Made by a program: the position numbers and the translations under genes | The notes under the pieces: model-generated | What the model was told of the DNA's origin: nothing | Database searches by the model: none | The model's input: only the letters and a program-made list of their open reading frames with translations | Assembly: GCF_021530565.1 (NCBI RefSeq) | Contig: NZ_JAKGBI010000002.1 | Location: 370,324-434,323 of the forward strand | Length of the DNA stretch: 64,000 nt | Direction: 5' to 3' | Origin: Pseudoalteromonas sp. SMS1 | GTDB taxonomy: Bacteria; Pseudomonadota; Gammaproteobacteria; Enterobacterales; Alteromonadaceae | In this document: positions 31,184 through 39,680 of the stretch, one piece after another | How the letters are laid out: every line of letters starts with the position of its first letter | How positions within the stretch are numbered: the stretch's first letter is position 1

Positions 31184-32038
31184 ATGACGGCAAACATCAT
31201 AGATGGCAAAGCCATTGCGAAACAAGTTCGCAGTACAGTCGCAAAACGTGTTGAGCAGCGTGTAGCTGAAGGACTTAGGGCCCCAGGATTGGCGGTCGTA
31301 CTTGTCGGGCAAGATCCTGCCAGTCAAGTTTATGTCGGCTCGAAACGAAAGGCCTGTGAAGAAGTTGGCTTTGTTTCTAAGTCATACGATTTACCCAATG
31401 ATACGAGTGAAACGCAGTTACTCGAGCTGATTGATACACTTAACCTTGACCCTGAAGTGGATGGCATTCTTGTTCAATTGCCTCTGCCAGACGGGCTGGA
31501 CGCTGAAAAAATTCTCGAGCGTATTCACCCCAGTAAAGATGTAGATGGATTCCATCCTTACAATGTAGGCCGACTAGCACAAAGAATGCCTGCGCTAAGA
31601 CCTTGCACACCCAAAGGCATTATCACACTATTAGACTCGACTGGCGTACGTTATAAAGGTATGCATGCTGTTGTTGTCGGTGCTTCAAATATCGTTGGTC
31701 GACCGATGTCTTTAGAGTTATTACTCGCAGGGTGCACCATTACAGTCTGCCATAAATTTACTCAAGATTTAGAAGCGCACGTACGTCGCGCGGATTTATT
31801 GGTCGTTGCCGTTGGCAAACCTGAATTTATTCCTGGTGACTGGGTTAAAGAAGGCGCTATTGTTATTGATGTAGGTATCAACAGACTAGACTCAGGTAAG
31901 CTTGTAGGTGATGTGCAATATGATAAAGCAGAGCAAAATGCGAGCTTTATTACCCCTGTACCTGGTGGTGTTGGCCCCATGACGGTAGCAAGCCTAATTG
32001 AAAACACACTAGAGGCTTGTGAAAACAGCAAAAGCTAG
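31184..32038 (+). CDS. folD: Methylenetetrahydrofolate dehydrogenase/cyclohydrolase FolD
   Basis: A bifunctional cytoplasmic enzyme interconverting 5,10-methylene-, methenyl- and 10-formyl-tetrahydrofolate with NADP. Visible are the substrate-site [14 protein letters not shown] with its catalytic lysine, [21 protein letters not shown] and the Rossmann [20 protein letters not shown] lies near the C-terminus. 284 residues, the normal length. Confidence 0.97.
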   Translation: MTANIIDGKAIAKQVRSTVAKRVEQRVAEGLRAPGLAVVLVGQDPASQVYVGSKRKACEEVGFVSKSYDLPNDTSETQLLELIDTLNLDPEVDGILVQLPLPDGLDAEKILERIHPSKDVDGFHPYNVGRLAQRMPALRPCTPKGIITLLDSTGVRYKGMHAVVVGASNIVGRPMSLELLLAGCTITVCHKFTQDLEAHVRRADLLVVAVGKPEFIPGDWVKEGAIVIDVGINRLDSGKLVGDVQYDKAEQNASFITPVPGGVGPMTVASLIENTLEACENSKS

Positions 32039-32048
32039 CAGCGTGAGA

Positions 32049-32069
32049 GGAGCACTTTAAAAGTGCTCC
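32049..32069. terminator. Terminator-like hairpin downstream of folD
   Basis: A perfect GGAGCACTT/AAGTGCTCC stem with a 3-nt loop is followed on the plus strand by AATTTATT. It overlaps the end of the convergent small gene, which it may also serve. Confidence 0.65.
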
Positions 32070-32467
32070 AATTTATTAGACTGTTTTTCCGTTTCTTCCG
32101 TTGATTTTAATTCTTTTGCCATCATCGACTCTAACATCTCCATTTGTTTATCAAAGTCCGCTTTATCAATGTCACCCTGTTCTAATAGACTCAACAGCGC
32201 TTCCATTTTAGCCCTGATCTCTTTTACTTTTTCCTCGTTCACTCCAAGACGATTAAAAATCAAAGTTTGCTGCACCTGAGATAAAAAGCGCTGATTCAGG
32301 TTAGATGTCGATAACTCTTTTTGCCTTAGAGACCGAGACAACTGCGAGACTGGACTTTGGTTACTGAGCTCTTTTGCGAAAGCGTCGCCGCTTTGTGGTT
32401 GAGGTGCACGAGTGCTTGCCTGTGAGAATTGCGATTTAGAGGTCGTGGTGGCTTTATGTAATAGCAT
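32057..32467 (-). CDS. Hypothetical protein with helical C-terminus
   Basis: I do not recognise this 136-residue protein. No signal peptide or membrane segment is seen. The first 55 residues are Ser/Gln/Thr-rich and probably disordered. The rest is strongly helical and charged (VNEEKVKEIRAKMEALLSLLEQGDIDKADFDKQMEMLESMMAKEL), likely a coiled coil. The ATG at 32467 has AAAGGAGAG upstream, which supports real translation. It is convergent with folD. Confidence 0.7.
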   Translation of the reverse strand: MLLHKATTTSKSQFSQASTRAPQPQSGDAFAKELSNQSPVSQLSRSLRQKELSTSNLNQRFLSQVQQTLIFNRLGVNEEKVKEIRAKMEALLSLLEQGDIDKADFDKQMEMLESMMAKELKSTEETEKQSNKLEHF

Positions 32468-32501
32468 TTAACTCTCCTTTTAAAAGGCATACCTTTGCCG
32501 T

Positions 32502-32897
32502 TTAATCATTACCTTTAAAGTTAAGCAAACTGCATGCCTTGTCACCAGAAAATGCATAAAGGTGTTGAGCTTGTATTCTCGAGTACACTGAGCAAAGATT
32601 GGGTAATACACCCGCTATTTGCAAGTTGGCTTGATAATTTCCTGTTGACACATAAGCGCTTGTTGGCCATTGTTAGCAAGTACAACTGCATGGTCTACTT
32701 TTGCAATTTTACATTTTTTGCTCAAGGCTTTATCCATAAGGTAGACTTTGTCTTACTGTGACTGGACAACACCTTCAATGGCAACGTACTCAGTTTTATC
32801 TTGAGGCTCTGCATCCCTATTCATACGATGCGTCTTCGTTCACTTTACATCCAGCCAATATAAATACCGCACAAGCGGTGTCCACAACTAATTTCAT
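32502..32897 (-). pseudogene. Decayed lipoprotein gene (two frameshifts, one internal stop)
   Basis: The minus strand from ATG 32897 reads MKLVVDTACAVFILAGC, a signal peptide with a perfect LAGC lipobox, then KVNEDASYE before a stop. A neighbouring frame continues as DAEPQDKTEYVAIEGVVQSQ, then TAA, then DKVYLMDKALSKKCKIAKVD and VVLANNGQQ. A third frame continues as AYVSTGNYQANLQIAGVLP and ends in FSGDKACSLLNFKGND. Together these form one plausible secreted protein of about 130 residues broken at three points. The family is not recognised. Sequence errors could explain part of the damage, but three lesions favour real decay. Confidence 0.6.
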
Positions 32898-33023
32898 ACT
32901 GCGATACTTTCAATACAACGTTAAAAACGTACAGGTACCACAGCAATAAAATCATAATATTATATAGAATTGCTTGAACACTAGAGTAGCGTCAAAACTT
33001 CAATGACGCTTGGCAAGCGGTCC

Positions 33024-33491
33024 TTAAGCAGGTACCGTTGCAATGCATTCGACCTCTACACGAGCGCCCAAAGCAAGCCCGTTCGTAGAAAATGCACTTC
33101 TTGCAGGGTATGGGCGACTAAAAAACTTGGTATACACTTTATTAAATTCAGGCCACTCTTTTATGTCTGCCAACATAATCGTGCATTTAAATATATCTTT
33201 CATACTCAAGCCGTGTGCATTTAAGCTTGCGCGTATGTTTTCCATTGTTTGCTTGCTTTCAGGCCCAATCCCTCCTGCTACCAATTTAGTTGTACCGGGT
33301 TGAATACCTATTTGACCTGAGAGATATACCTTGTCGTTCACTTTGACAGCCTCAGAAAAAGGCAAGTTGTGCCCTGCTGGCAGCACTGCATACGAATTTA
33401 AAAACTCAATATTTGACTTTGCTTGTGGCTCAGCATGAGATAAACCAGCGATCAACGATGTTAAAATGACCGCCACTGCGCACTTTTTCAT
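33024..33491 (-). CDS. RidA/YjgF family protein with signal peptide
   Basis: The core (about 30-155) is a RidA/YjgF/UK114 domain: NLPFSEAVKVNDKVYLSGQIG, then a C-terminal ARSAFSTNGLALGARVEVECIA. In cytoplasmic RidA this arginine (here in PARSAF) binds the substrate and the enzyme deaminates reactive enamines/imines. This copy begins MKKCAVAVILTSLIAGLSHA, a clear Sec signal peptide, so it acts in the periplasm or outside. The start at 33491 (155 residues) has AAAAGGAA upstream; a longer in-frame version lacks it. Confidence 0.85.
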   Translation of the reverse strand: MKKCAVAVILTSLIAGLSHAEPQAKSNIEFLNSYAVLPAGHNLPFSEAVKVNDKVYLSGQIGIQPGTTKLVAGGIGPESKQTMENIRASLNAHGLSMKDIFKCTIMLADIKEWPEFNKVYTKFFSRPYPARSAFSTNGLALGARVEVECIATVPA

Positions 33492-33518
33492 AATGATTCC
33501 TTTTACTTTATTGTTCAC

Positions 33519-33837
33519 ATGTCCAAACTATCATTGTTCGGATAAAAACCAAATGACGACATGAAGACCCTACGCGAACATGATTAATTTTCATACCCAT
33601 CGACGATGAATTTTACATAACAATATAAAGTAAACTTGATTTCATTAAGACATTAATTCGGTGTGCTCTGCGAAAGCATCAGGTACTTGCAAATCGAAAC
33701 CTGAGTGCTGAATAGGCTATACACACTGGTGATCGTGCATTTGAAAATATTGTAGGAGGAAAATAAATATGAGATCGAGAAGGGAAAGTAAGTAAAAAGA
33801 AACAAATGTTTGCTTCTTTTTACTTTGTTATGTCAGC
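33519..33837. other. Intergenic region upstream of the exported RidA-like gene
   Basis: No conventional gene is seen. On plus, TAGGAGGAAAATAAAT precedes an ATG at 33769 followed by a seven-codon reading frame (MRSRRESK, then TAA), which abuts the cysS terminator hairpin. A TCAGGT/ACCTGA inverted repeat lies around 33680-33704. Their meaning is unclear. Confidence 0.4.
33788..33826 (-). terminator. Terminator of cysS
   Basis: An AGTAAAAAGAAGCAAA stem pairs with TTTGTTTCTTTTTACTT (one mismatch) just after the cysS stop. It ends in a T-rich tract on the minus strand. Confidence 0.75.
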
Positions 33838-35217
33838 TTAAGCTTTGCGCCAAGTCGTTTTGCCCGCACTATCTTCAAGAATAACACCCAATGCAGTCAA
33901 TGCATCACGTGCTTCATCCGCCGCAGCCCAATCTTTGTTAGCACGCGCTGTTTTACGTTGCTCGATCAATGCTTCAATTTTTGCCACTTCATCATCATCC
34001 TGCTCGCCTTGTAAGAAGCTTTCTGGTGATTGTTGTGCAATACCCAGTACTTCAGCAAGCTTAACGAGAACGTAAGCATGTTTACTCGCCGCTTCCGGAT
34101 CGGATTCTTTTAACAAGTTAACTTCTTTCGCTAATTCAAAAATAACAGGCAATGCTTCTGGTGTATTGAAGTCATCATTCATCGCTTTTTCAAACCGCGT
34201 TACATACGCATTATCTTTTAGCTCAACTTCTTTCAACTCAACACCACGCAGTGCGGTGTAAATACGCTCGAGTGAAGAGCGCGCCTGATCTAGGTTTTCT
34301 TGTGAGTAGTTCAACTGGCTGCGATAGTGACCATTGATTAAAAAATAACGGACGGTTTCACGATCGTAGGCCTTTAAAACTTCTCGAACAGTAAAGAAAT
34401 TACCTAATGACTTAGACATTTTCTCTTTGTTCACCTGAACCATACCAGTATGGATCCACGTGTTTACGTAACACCCGTCGTTTGCACAGCAAGATTGAGC
34501 AATTTCATTTTCATGGTGTGGAAACTGCAGATCTGAACCACCTCCATGAATATCAAAAAGATCCCCCAAGTGCTTTGAACTCATCGCACTACACTCAATA
34601 TGCCAACCTGGTCTGCCTTCGCCCCAAGGTGAAACCCAAAACGGTTCACCTGCTTTGGCTTTTTTCCACAGTACGAAATCAAGCGGGTCATCTTTACCCT
34701 CAGCAACTTCCACGCGAGCACCGGCCTGCAACATATCTAAGTCTTGCTGCGATAGCTGACCATAATCTTTGAAAGTCGAAACATCGAATAAAACATCACC
34801 ACTTTCACCAACATAGGCATGGCCTTTCGTAATTAAACGTTCAATCATCTCAATGATTTCGTCCATATGCCCAGTAACCGTTGGTTCTATATCAGCCGGT
34901 AGGATATTTAGCGCTTCGAAATCTTCATGCATCGCCTTGGTCATGCGCACAGTCAAATCATTGATTTCTTCTTTATTTTCAGTAGCTCTTTTGATGATTT
35001 TGTCGTCTACGTCTGTGATATTACGCACGTAAGTCACGTCATAGCCTAAGTGACGGAAATAGCGATTGATCACATCGAATGACACATACGTGCGAGCATG
35101 GCCTACATGACAGAAATCGTAGATTGTTATACCACACACATACATGCCGACTTTGCCTTCAACGAGAGGTTTAAATGGTGATTTTTGACGTGTCAGTGTG
35201 TCGTATATCTGCAACAT
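33838..35217 (-). CDS. cysS: Cysteinyl-tRNA synthetase
   Basis: A class I aminoacyl-tRNA synthetase charging tRNA-Cys. The zinc ligand C28 in [10 protein letters not shown] is visible. The HIGH-type motif HVGHART is at 37-43 and KMSKSLGNF lies near residue 270. [10 protein letters not shown] carries a further zinc ligand. Its 459 residues match the family. It is divergent from ppiB, a pairing widely conserved in gammaproteobacteria. Confidence 0.97.
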   Translation of the reverse strand: MLQIYDTLTRQKSPFKPLVEGKVGMYVCGITIYDFCHVGHARTYVSFDVINRYFRHLGYDVTYVRNITDVDDKIIKRATENKEEINDLTVRMTKAMHEDFEALNILPADIEPTVTGHMDEIIEMIERLITKGHAYVGESGDVLFDVSTFKDYGQLSQQDLDMLQAGARVEVAEGKDDPLDFVLWKKAKAGEPFWVSPWGEGRPGWHIECSAMSSKHLGDLFDIHGGGSDLQFPHHENEIAQSCCANDGCYVNTWIHTGMVQVNKEKMSKSLGNFFTVREVLKAYDRETVRYFLINGHYRSQLNYSQENLDQARSSLERIYTALRGVELKEVELKDNAYVTRFEKAMNDDFNTPEALPVIFELAKEVNLLKESDPEAASKHAYVLVKLAEVLGIAQQSPESFLQGEQDDDEVAKIEALIEQRKTARANKDWAAADEARDALTALGVILEDSAGKTTWRKA

Positions 35218-35424
35218 GTAGTTATTTTCCTAAAGTTGTATTTAAAACTTGGGCATCATAACACTTGCTCAGGCTCGTCTCTACTGTAAAAAGACTAATT
35301 TTACCGGCCCTAGGGATCAAAATTTACACCGTGAATGTATCAAAGTTACTTCAACACTTTGTAGTTCTGTCGTTGTACTATAAACTAGCGTTTTAATCTT
35401 TTTATTGTAATTCAAGGACCCATT

Positions 35425-35919
35425 ATGGTTGTTTTACAAACAAACTTCGGCGAGATCAAAATCGCATTATTTGAAAAAGAAGCGCCAGCTACGGTTGCTA
35501 ACTTCAAAAAGTATGTTGAGAGTGGTTTCTATACTGGCACTATTTTCCACCGTGTCATTGACGGCTTTATGATCCAAGGTGGTGGTTTTGAACCTGGTAT
35601 GAGTCAAAAAGAAGTTGAGGCACCGATCCAAAACGAAGCGAACAATGGCCTGTCTAATAAAGTGGGCACATTGGCAATGGCCCGTACTCCGGATCCGCAT
35701 TCTGCAACAGCACAATTCTTTATCAATGTTAATGATAACGACTTCCTAAACTTCTCTAGTGAAACATCACAAGGTTGGGGATACTGCGTATTTGCTGAGG
35801 TTGTTGAAGGCATGGACGTTGTAAATAAAATCAAAGATGTTGCAACTGGCTCTTCAGGTTTCCACCAAGACGTGCCTTTAGAAGATGTAATCATCGAGAG
35901 TGCTGTCATTACAGATTAA
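35425..35919 (+). CDS. ppiB: Peptidyl-prolyl cis-trans isomerase B (cyclophilin)
   Basis: A cytoplasmic cyclophilin of 164 residues without signal peptide. The core signature [15 protein letters not shown] holds the catalytic arginine, and [21 protein letters not shown] is the substrate-binding segment. It is followed by lpxH with a hairpin in between. Confidence 0.97.
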   Translation: MVVLQTNFGEIKIALFEKEAPATVANFKKYVESGFYTGTIFHRVIDGFMIQGGGFEPGMSQKEVEAPIQNEANNGLSNKVGTLAMARTPDPHSATAQFFINVNDNDFLNFSSETSQGWGYCVFAEVVEGMDVVNKIKDVATGSSGFHQDVPLEDVIIESAVITD

Positions 35920-35935
35920 TCCCGATATTAAGTAT

Positions 35936-35957
35936 GAGCGCTACGGCGCTCTTATTT
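35936..35957 (+). terminator. Hairpin terminator after ppiB
   Basis: A perfect GAGCGC/GCGCTC stem with the stable TACG tetraloop is followed by TTATTTTTA. It lies between ppiB and lpxH and may end or attenuate ppiB transcripts. Confidence 0.65.
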
Positions 35958-35972
35958 TTAGCAAGAGACCCC

Positions 35973-36707
35973 ATGCGCAAAACCTATTTTATTTCAGACT
36001 TACACCTAACAGAACACCGCCCAGATATTACCAATGCTTTTTATTTATTCCTCGATAACTGTATCGACTCAGATGTTGATGCCCTTTACATATTAGGTGA
36101 TTTTTTCGAAGTGTGGATTGGTGATGACGAAGGCGATCCTCTGGCATTGGATATTGCGCAAAAATTAAAAGCAATCAGCAAACGTGGTATCAAACTGTTT
36201 TTTATCCATGGCAACAGGGATTTTTTAATCGGTCCGAAATATGCCGAACTATGCGGTATGACATTACTGCCTGAGCAAACCGTGATTGATTTATACGGCA
36301 CGCCGACAGTTATTTTGCATGGCGATGAAATGTGTACACAAGATACCGAGTACCAAAAGTTTCGCAAAAAGAGCAGAGGCTGGTGGTGGCCACGCCTTAT
36401 GCTGGCCATGCCTCTTTGGTATAGGCGACGCGTAGCTAAAAACGCGAGAGAAAAAAGTAAACTGACACAAATGGGTAAAGCTCCAAGTATTTTAGATGTC
36501 ACACCTGAAGCGGTTAAGGCGATGTTCGATAAATTCAAAGTCACTCGCATGATCCACGGGCATACGCATAGACCTTGCGTACACAAAGACGACAACCAGA
36601 TCCGCACAGTATTGGGAGATTGGTATAGTCAGAGCTCTTACCTTGTTGTGACAAAACAAGAGCAATCACTAGAGCAGCATGGTTATAGTGAACATAGCAA
36701 CAAGTAA
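35973..36707 (+). CDS. lpxH: UDP-2,3-diacylglucosamine hydrolase LpxH
   Basis: LpxH releases UMP from UDP-2,3-diacylglucosamine to give lipid X in lipid A synthesis, at the inner-membrane surface. The calcineurin-type metal motifs are SDLHL, GDFFEVW, GNRDFL, HGDE and HGHTHRP. The start at 35973 (244 residues, MRKTYFISDLHL) follows AAGAGA; an upstream in-frame ATG lies inside the ppiB terminator hairpin and is unlikely. The gene ends 19 bp before the convergent exopolysaccharide locus. Confidence 0.95.
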   Translation: MRKTYFISDLHLTEHRPDITNAFYLFLDNCIDSDVDALYILGDFFEVWIGDDEGDPLALDIAQKLKAISKRGIKLFFIHGNRDFLIGPKYAELCGMTLLPEQTVIDLYGTPTVILHGDEMCTQDTEYQKFRKKSRGWWWPRLMLAMPLWYRRRVAKNAREKSKLTQMGKAPSILDVTPEAVKAMFDKFKVTRMIHGHTHRPCVHKDDNQIRTVLGDWYSQSSYLVVTKQEQSLEQHGYSEHSNK

Positions 36708-36726
36708 AAGGGCTCACTATTCACAT

Positions 36727-37656
36727 TTAAGCACGCTTAATCTTTCCGAGGTATGCCATAGGCAGAGCAACAAACTTATAATAGCTCCAGTGTAATGGCT
36801 TTTTCCGAGATGCAGGGTGCGTGAGTAGCTGTGCTGCAAATTTTACAGAGCGATGTTGAATATGGCGCTTGGCCAAGTCACATATGTGCGCACCAACATA
36901 CTTTAACACCATTGGTTTTAACTTGTCGGCTACCCTCCCCTCTTTTACATCTTTCAAAAGACGCTCGGCGAAAGGGCAAAGCTCCTGTGGGGGGGCTTTG
37001 TCGCACGCACTATTTTGTGTCCCCTGATAGTAAAAACTCTCTATTACTGGTGTGTACGCAATGCGAGAATACATGGCAAAATTAATATAAAAACTTTGAT
37101 CTTCGCCCATCCATTCTCCACATGGAAAACCACCTAATTCATGAAAGACCGATTTACTCACTACGATGCTCGACATTGTAAAGGGTAAATCACCACTTGC
37201 AGCAACTGCAAAGTAATTATCCATTTCATAGCCACAGGCATCCCAACGTGTCAACGCGATTTTGGCATCTAAGAACTCATTCTCACCATACACCTTTTGA
37301 TATCGCGTTGCATACAACCCCATATTTGGAAAACGACTAATCAAATCAGCTATACGAGACAAGAAAAAGGGTGTCCAAGTATCATCCGCGTCTAAAAACG
37401 CGATAAATTCGTTGCTGCACTGCGCTGCACCGCTATTTCTCGCCGCAGACACCCCTTGATTGGCTTGACGTATTAGCTTTAGGTTCGGCACATTCAATGC
37501 TTCAACCTTGGCAACACTGTCATCTGTAGAACCATCGTCTATCACAACAATTTCATCCGCTTGATAAGATTGCTGCAAAACACTTTTAATTGTGCGCTCG
37601 ATACACTCACTCTTATTGTAAAGAGGGATTACGACTGAAAACTTGATGCTGTTCAT
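36727..37656 (-). CDS. Family 2 glycosyltransferase
   Basis: A GT-A fold sugar transferase adding one residue to the lipid-linked repeat unit. It begins FSVVIPLYNKSECIERTIKSV, then VVIDDGSTDDS, with the metal-binding AFLDADDTW around residue 85-95. The start at 37656 (309 residues) is preferred because GGAG lies 8 bp before it; an ATG two codons earlier is too close. The gene overlaps the pyruvyl-transferase gene by 44 bp and is the last gene of that unit. Donor and acceptor are unknown. Confidence 0.9.
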   Translation of the reverse strand: MNSIKFSVVIPLYNKSECIERTIKSVLQQSYQADEIVVIDDGSTDDSVAKVEALNVPNLKLIRQANQGVSAARNSGAAQCSNEFIAFLDADDTWTPFFLSRIADLISRFPNMGLYATRYQKVYGENEFLDAKIALTRWDACGYEMDNYFAVAASGDLPFTMSSIVVSKSVFHELGGFPCGEWMGEDQSFYINFAMYSRIAYTPVIESFYYQGTQNSACDKAPPQELCPFAERLLKDVKEGRVADKLKPMVLKYVGAHICDLAKRHIQHRSVKFAAQLLTHPASRKKPLHWSYYKFVALPMAYLGKIKRA

Positions 37657-38752
37657 ATTCATTACTCCAATTCTTCATTGATAACGCGATAGCTTGCTCA
37701 ACCGGCAGAGTGGGAGCAATGCACTGTCCAACCACTAATTTATTAATGGTGCCCAAAACGCGTTCTGTCTCATATTCGTTCGCGTCAAACTGATAATCTT
37801 GCGCCATGCCAATTTGCTTAGACCACTGTTTACATTTACTGTGGTATTGCAAGCTAACAAACGGGGTATTCATCATGTAGGCGTAAATGGCAGCATGAAG
37901 CCGCATTCCGACTACTGCCTTAAACATCGCAATGCTCTGTAGCATGCGCAGTGGGTTGATGGTGTAACGAATGCGCTTGATTGGTACGTAACTAGGTAAC
38001 TTGCTAATAATTTGGTCATGGATGAGGTTATCACCTAAAACGCCATGATCGTTTAGCTCCATTAAATACACATCTTCACGCGTCGTTTCCCATACAGCGG
38101 TAATAAGCTTTACCGCTTTGCGTACTCGTGCACGTTCATTCAATGCATCAGTCTGTCCAAATGCATTAGTCGCTTGCTGACAAAAATTGAACGCAACTCC
38201 TCTTCTGTCAATAGACTGAATTGAATGGCCAAAATAGTGAAGCAACGAAGGCGCTAAATCGAATGTCAGCGCCACATTCGCATTAGGCGCGATGGACTTC
38301 GCAATCTCGTAACTTTGCGCATCTCTCACACCCACAAAGTGGCATTTATTTAAAAACTTTATACACTGCTTTTCATCACTGGCAGTTTTAAAGGCCTCTA
38401 TACCCACCCCCACTGCGTAGCTAGACTTCTTGCCACATAAAGAGATCATGTGACACTTTTGCGCAATATCTTTGCTCGAGTGCAATACGGAGCCACCGCC
38501 AAATATAATTTTTTGCGCATCAAATGCCTGCTTATAGTTAGCAATACGCTGATGTCCCCTAAACAACATCGGCCCTTGACCTTGTAGGTCCAGCTGTTTA
38601 ACCAGTGAGTACTGGCGGCTCGCATTAACTGTAACTTGGTTGGAACCAAATGTTTGTTTAGCACCTTCAACACTCGCTAGCATCAATGCATCATCACCGC
38701 TGTTGCGCATGCCGTAATATCCCACTACAAATATGTCGCTTTTGCTTTGCAT
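37613..38752 (-). CDS. Polysaccharide pyruvyl transferase family protein
   Basis: Members transfer a pyruvate ketal from phosphoenolpyruvate onto a sugar of an exopolysaccharide, adding negative charge. The N-terminus has the family pattern VVGYYGMRNSGDDALMLAS, with IIFGGGSVLHS further on. VVGMRLHAAIYAYMMNTPFVSLQYHSK in the C-terminal part carries the conserved GxRxH. 379 residues. TTGAGGA precedes the ATG and a sigma-54-type promoter lies 36-53 bp upstream. Confidence 0.9.
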   Translation of the reverse strand: MQSKSDIFVVGYYGMRNSGDDALMLASVEGAKQTFGSNQVTVNASRQYSLVKQLDLQGQGPMLFRGHQRIANYKQAFDAQKIIFGGGSVLHSSKDIAQKCHMISLCGKKSSYAVGVGIEAFKTASDEKQCIKFLNKCHFVGVRDAQSYEIAKSIAPNANVALTFDLAPSLLHYFGHSIQSIDRRGVAFNFCQQATNAFGQTDALNERARVRKAVKLITAVWETTREDVYLMELNDHGVLGDNLIHDQIISKLPSYVPIKRIRYTINPLRMLQSIAMFKAVVGMRLHAAIYAYMMNTPFVSLQYHSKCKQWSKQIGMAQDYQFDANEYETERVLGTINKLVVGQCIAPTLPVEQAIALSMKNWSNEYEQHQVFSRNPSLQ

Positions 38753-38787
38753 GATTCGTCCTCAATTCTAAATGTCTGACTAGGTGA

Positions 38788-38805
38788 TTGCAGGCAATGT
38801 GCCAA
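38788..38805 (-). promoter_or_regulatory. Sigma-54 promoter upstream of the pyruvyl transferase gene
   Basis: The minus strand reads TTGGCACATTGCCTGCAA. The -24 TTGGCAC and -12 CTGCAA are near-consensus, with ten bases between GG and GC. A transcript would start about 25 bp before the ATG. Confidence 0.8.
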
Positions 38806-38883
38806 TAAGAAAACTTTTTTAAGTCACTGATTTATAAAAACAATATATTTAAAGGATGTTTATCATGCAGAATAAAAAGTGGC

Positions 38884-38910
38884 TTTTTGCATTTCGAAAA
38901 TGCGAAAAAG
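38884..38910. promoter_or_regulatory. Candidate activator site upstream of the 38.8-kb sigma-54 promoter
   Basis: A near-palindrome: TTTTTGCATTT, a short centre, then AAATGCGAAAAA. It lies about 80-120 bp upstream of the -24 box, a normal distance for a sigma-54 activator. Related AT-rich palindromes occur before other units of the locus. Binding is inferred. Confidence 0.45.
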
Positions 38911-38920
38911 CGAATTTTCT

Positions 38921-38953
38921 TAAAATAAAAAGCCAGCTCCTAAGGTGCTGGCT
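38921..38953 (-). terminator. Terminator after the initiating sugar transferase gene
   Basis: An AGCCAGC/GCTGGCT stem with a 9-nt loop is followed on minus by TTTTATTTTA. It closes the two-gene unit ending at 38983. Confidence 0.88.
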
Positions 38954-38982
38954 TGGTGGATAACCATGGGGAATGACTAATA

Positions 38983-39678
38983 TTAATAAGCGCCTTTGGC
39001 TCCCAAAACACAAGGGACAGTTTTGCACAGTATCTTAATATCACTGGTAATACTTTGCTCTTGAATGTATCGATCATCTAATTGCACTTGTTGCTCAAAC
39101 GTTGTATCCGCTCTGCCTGTTACTTGCCAAAGGCCTGTGAGGCCTTGCTCACTATTCAAACGAGACAACTGACTCGGGTTATATTGCGCAACTTCAATCT
39201 CCAGAGCGGGTCTTGGCCCAATCAGTAACATGTCACCTTTAACTACGTTAAGCAGCTGTGGCAGTTCATCAATAGAGTATTTACGAATGAAGCGACCAAT
39301 ACTGGTAATACGCGGGTCATGAATATACTTTTGACAAACCCCTTCCCTCGCACTATCTTTTTGCTCTGGTGCTTTAAAGCGTGGATCATCTTGTGTGTAC
39401 ATAGAGCGGAATTTGTACATCGTAAAGCGGCGGCCATATTTGCCCACACGGACTTGTTTAAAAACACATGGTCCTTTACTTTCTAGCTTTAACGCTATCA
39501 TGAGCAGCATCAATAGAGGGCTGATAACCAATAGCCCGAGCGTTGCGACTGTGCGTTGTAGCCATACTGGAATTCCATGATGAACGCCATCTATATTCGC
39601 TGTTTTAACATTGCTATTGCGAGCAGAGCGAATTGAACTTACTGTGGCTGACGTTGAAATTTTATTTGTAATTTCCAT
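38983..39678 (-). CDS. Initiating sugar-1-phosphate transferase (WcaJ/EpsL type, short form)
   Basis: A monotopic phosphoglycosyl transferase that puts the first sugar phosphate onto undecaprenyl phosphate at the inner membrane. After an N-terminal tail of about 35 residues come the re-entrant hydrophobic helix (VATLGLLVISPLLMLLMIAL), then FKQVRVGKYGRRFTMYKFRSM. The catalytic region SIDELPQLLNVVKGDMLLIGPRP and GLTGLWQVTGR follow. All core residues look intact. 231 residues; it lacks the large multi-helix N-terminal half of WcaJ. It starts 2 bp after the upstream gene's stop. Confidence 0.93.
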   Translation of the reverse strand: MEITNKISTSATVSSIRSARNSNVKTANIDGVHHGIPVWLQRTVATLGLLVISPLLMLLMIALKLESKGPCVFKQVRVGKYGRRFTMYKFRSMYTQDDPRFKAPEQKDSAREGVCQKYIHDPRITSIGRFIRKYSIDELPQLLNVVKGDMLLIGPRPALEIEVAQYNPSQLSRLNSEQGLTGLWQVTGRADTTFEQQVQLDDRYIQEQSITSDIKILCKTVPCVLGAKGAY

Positions 39679-39680
39679 GA

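Noticed and set aside
32534..32949. Two short plus-strand open frames
   Set aside because: They have no Shine-Dalgarno or domain pattern. The minus strand of the same stretch reads as a decayed lipoprotein with a perfect lipobox.
36086..36607. Minus-strand open frame of 173 codons inside lpxH
   Set aside because: It overlaps all catalytic motifs of lpxH on the other strand and shows no domain of its own.
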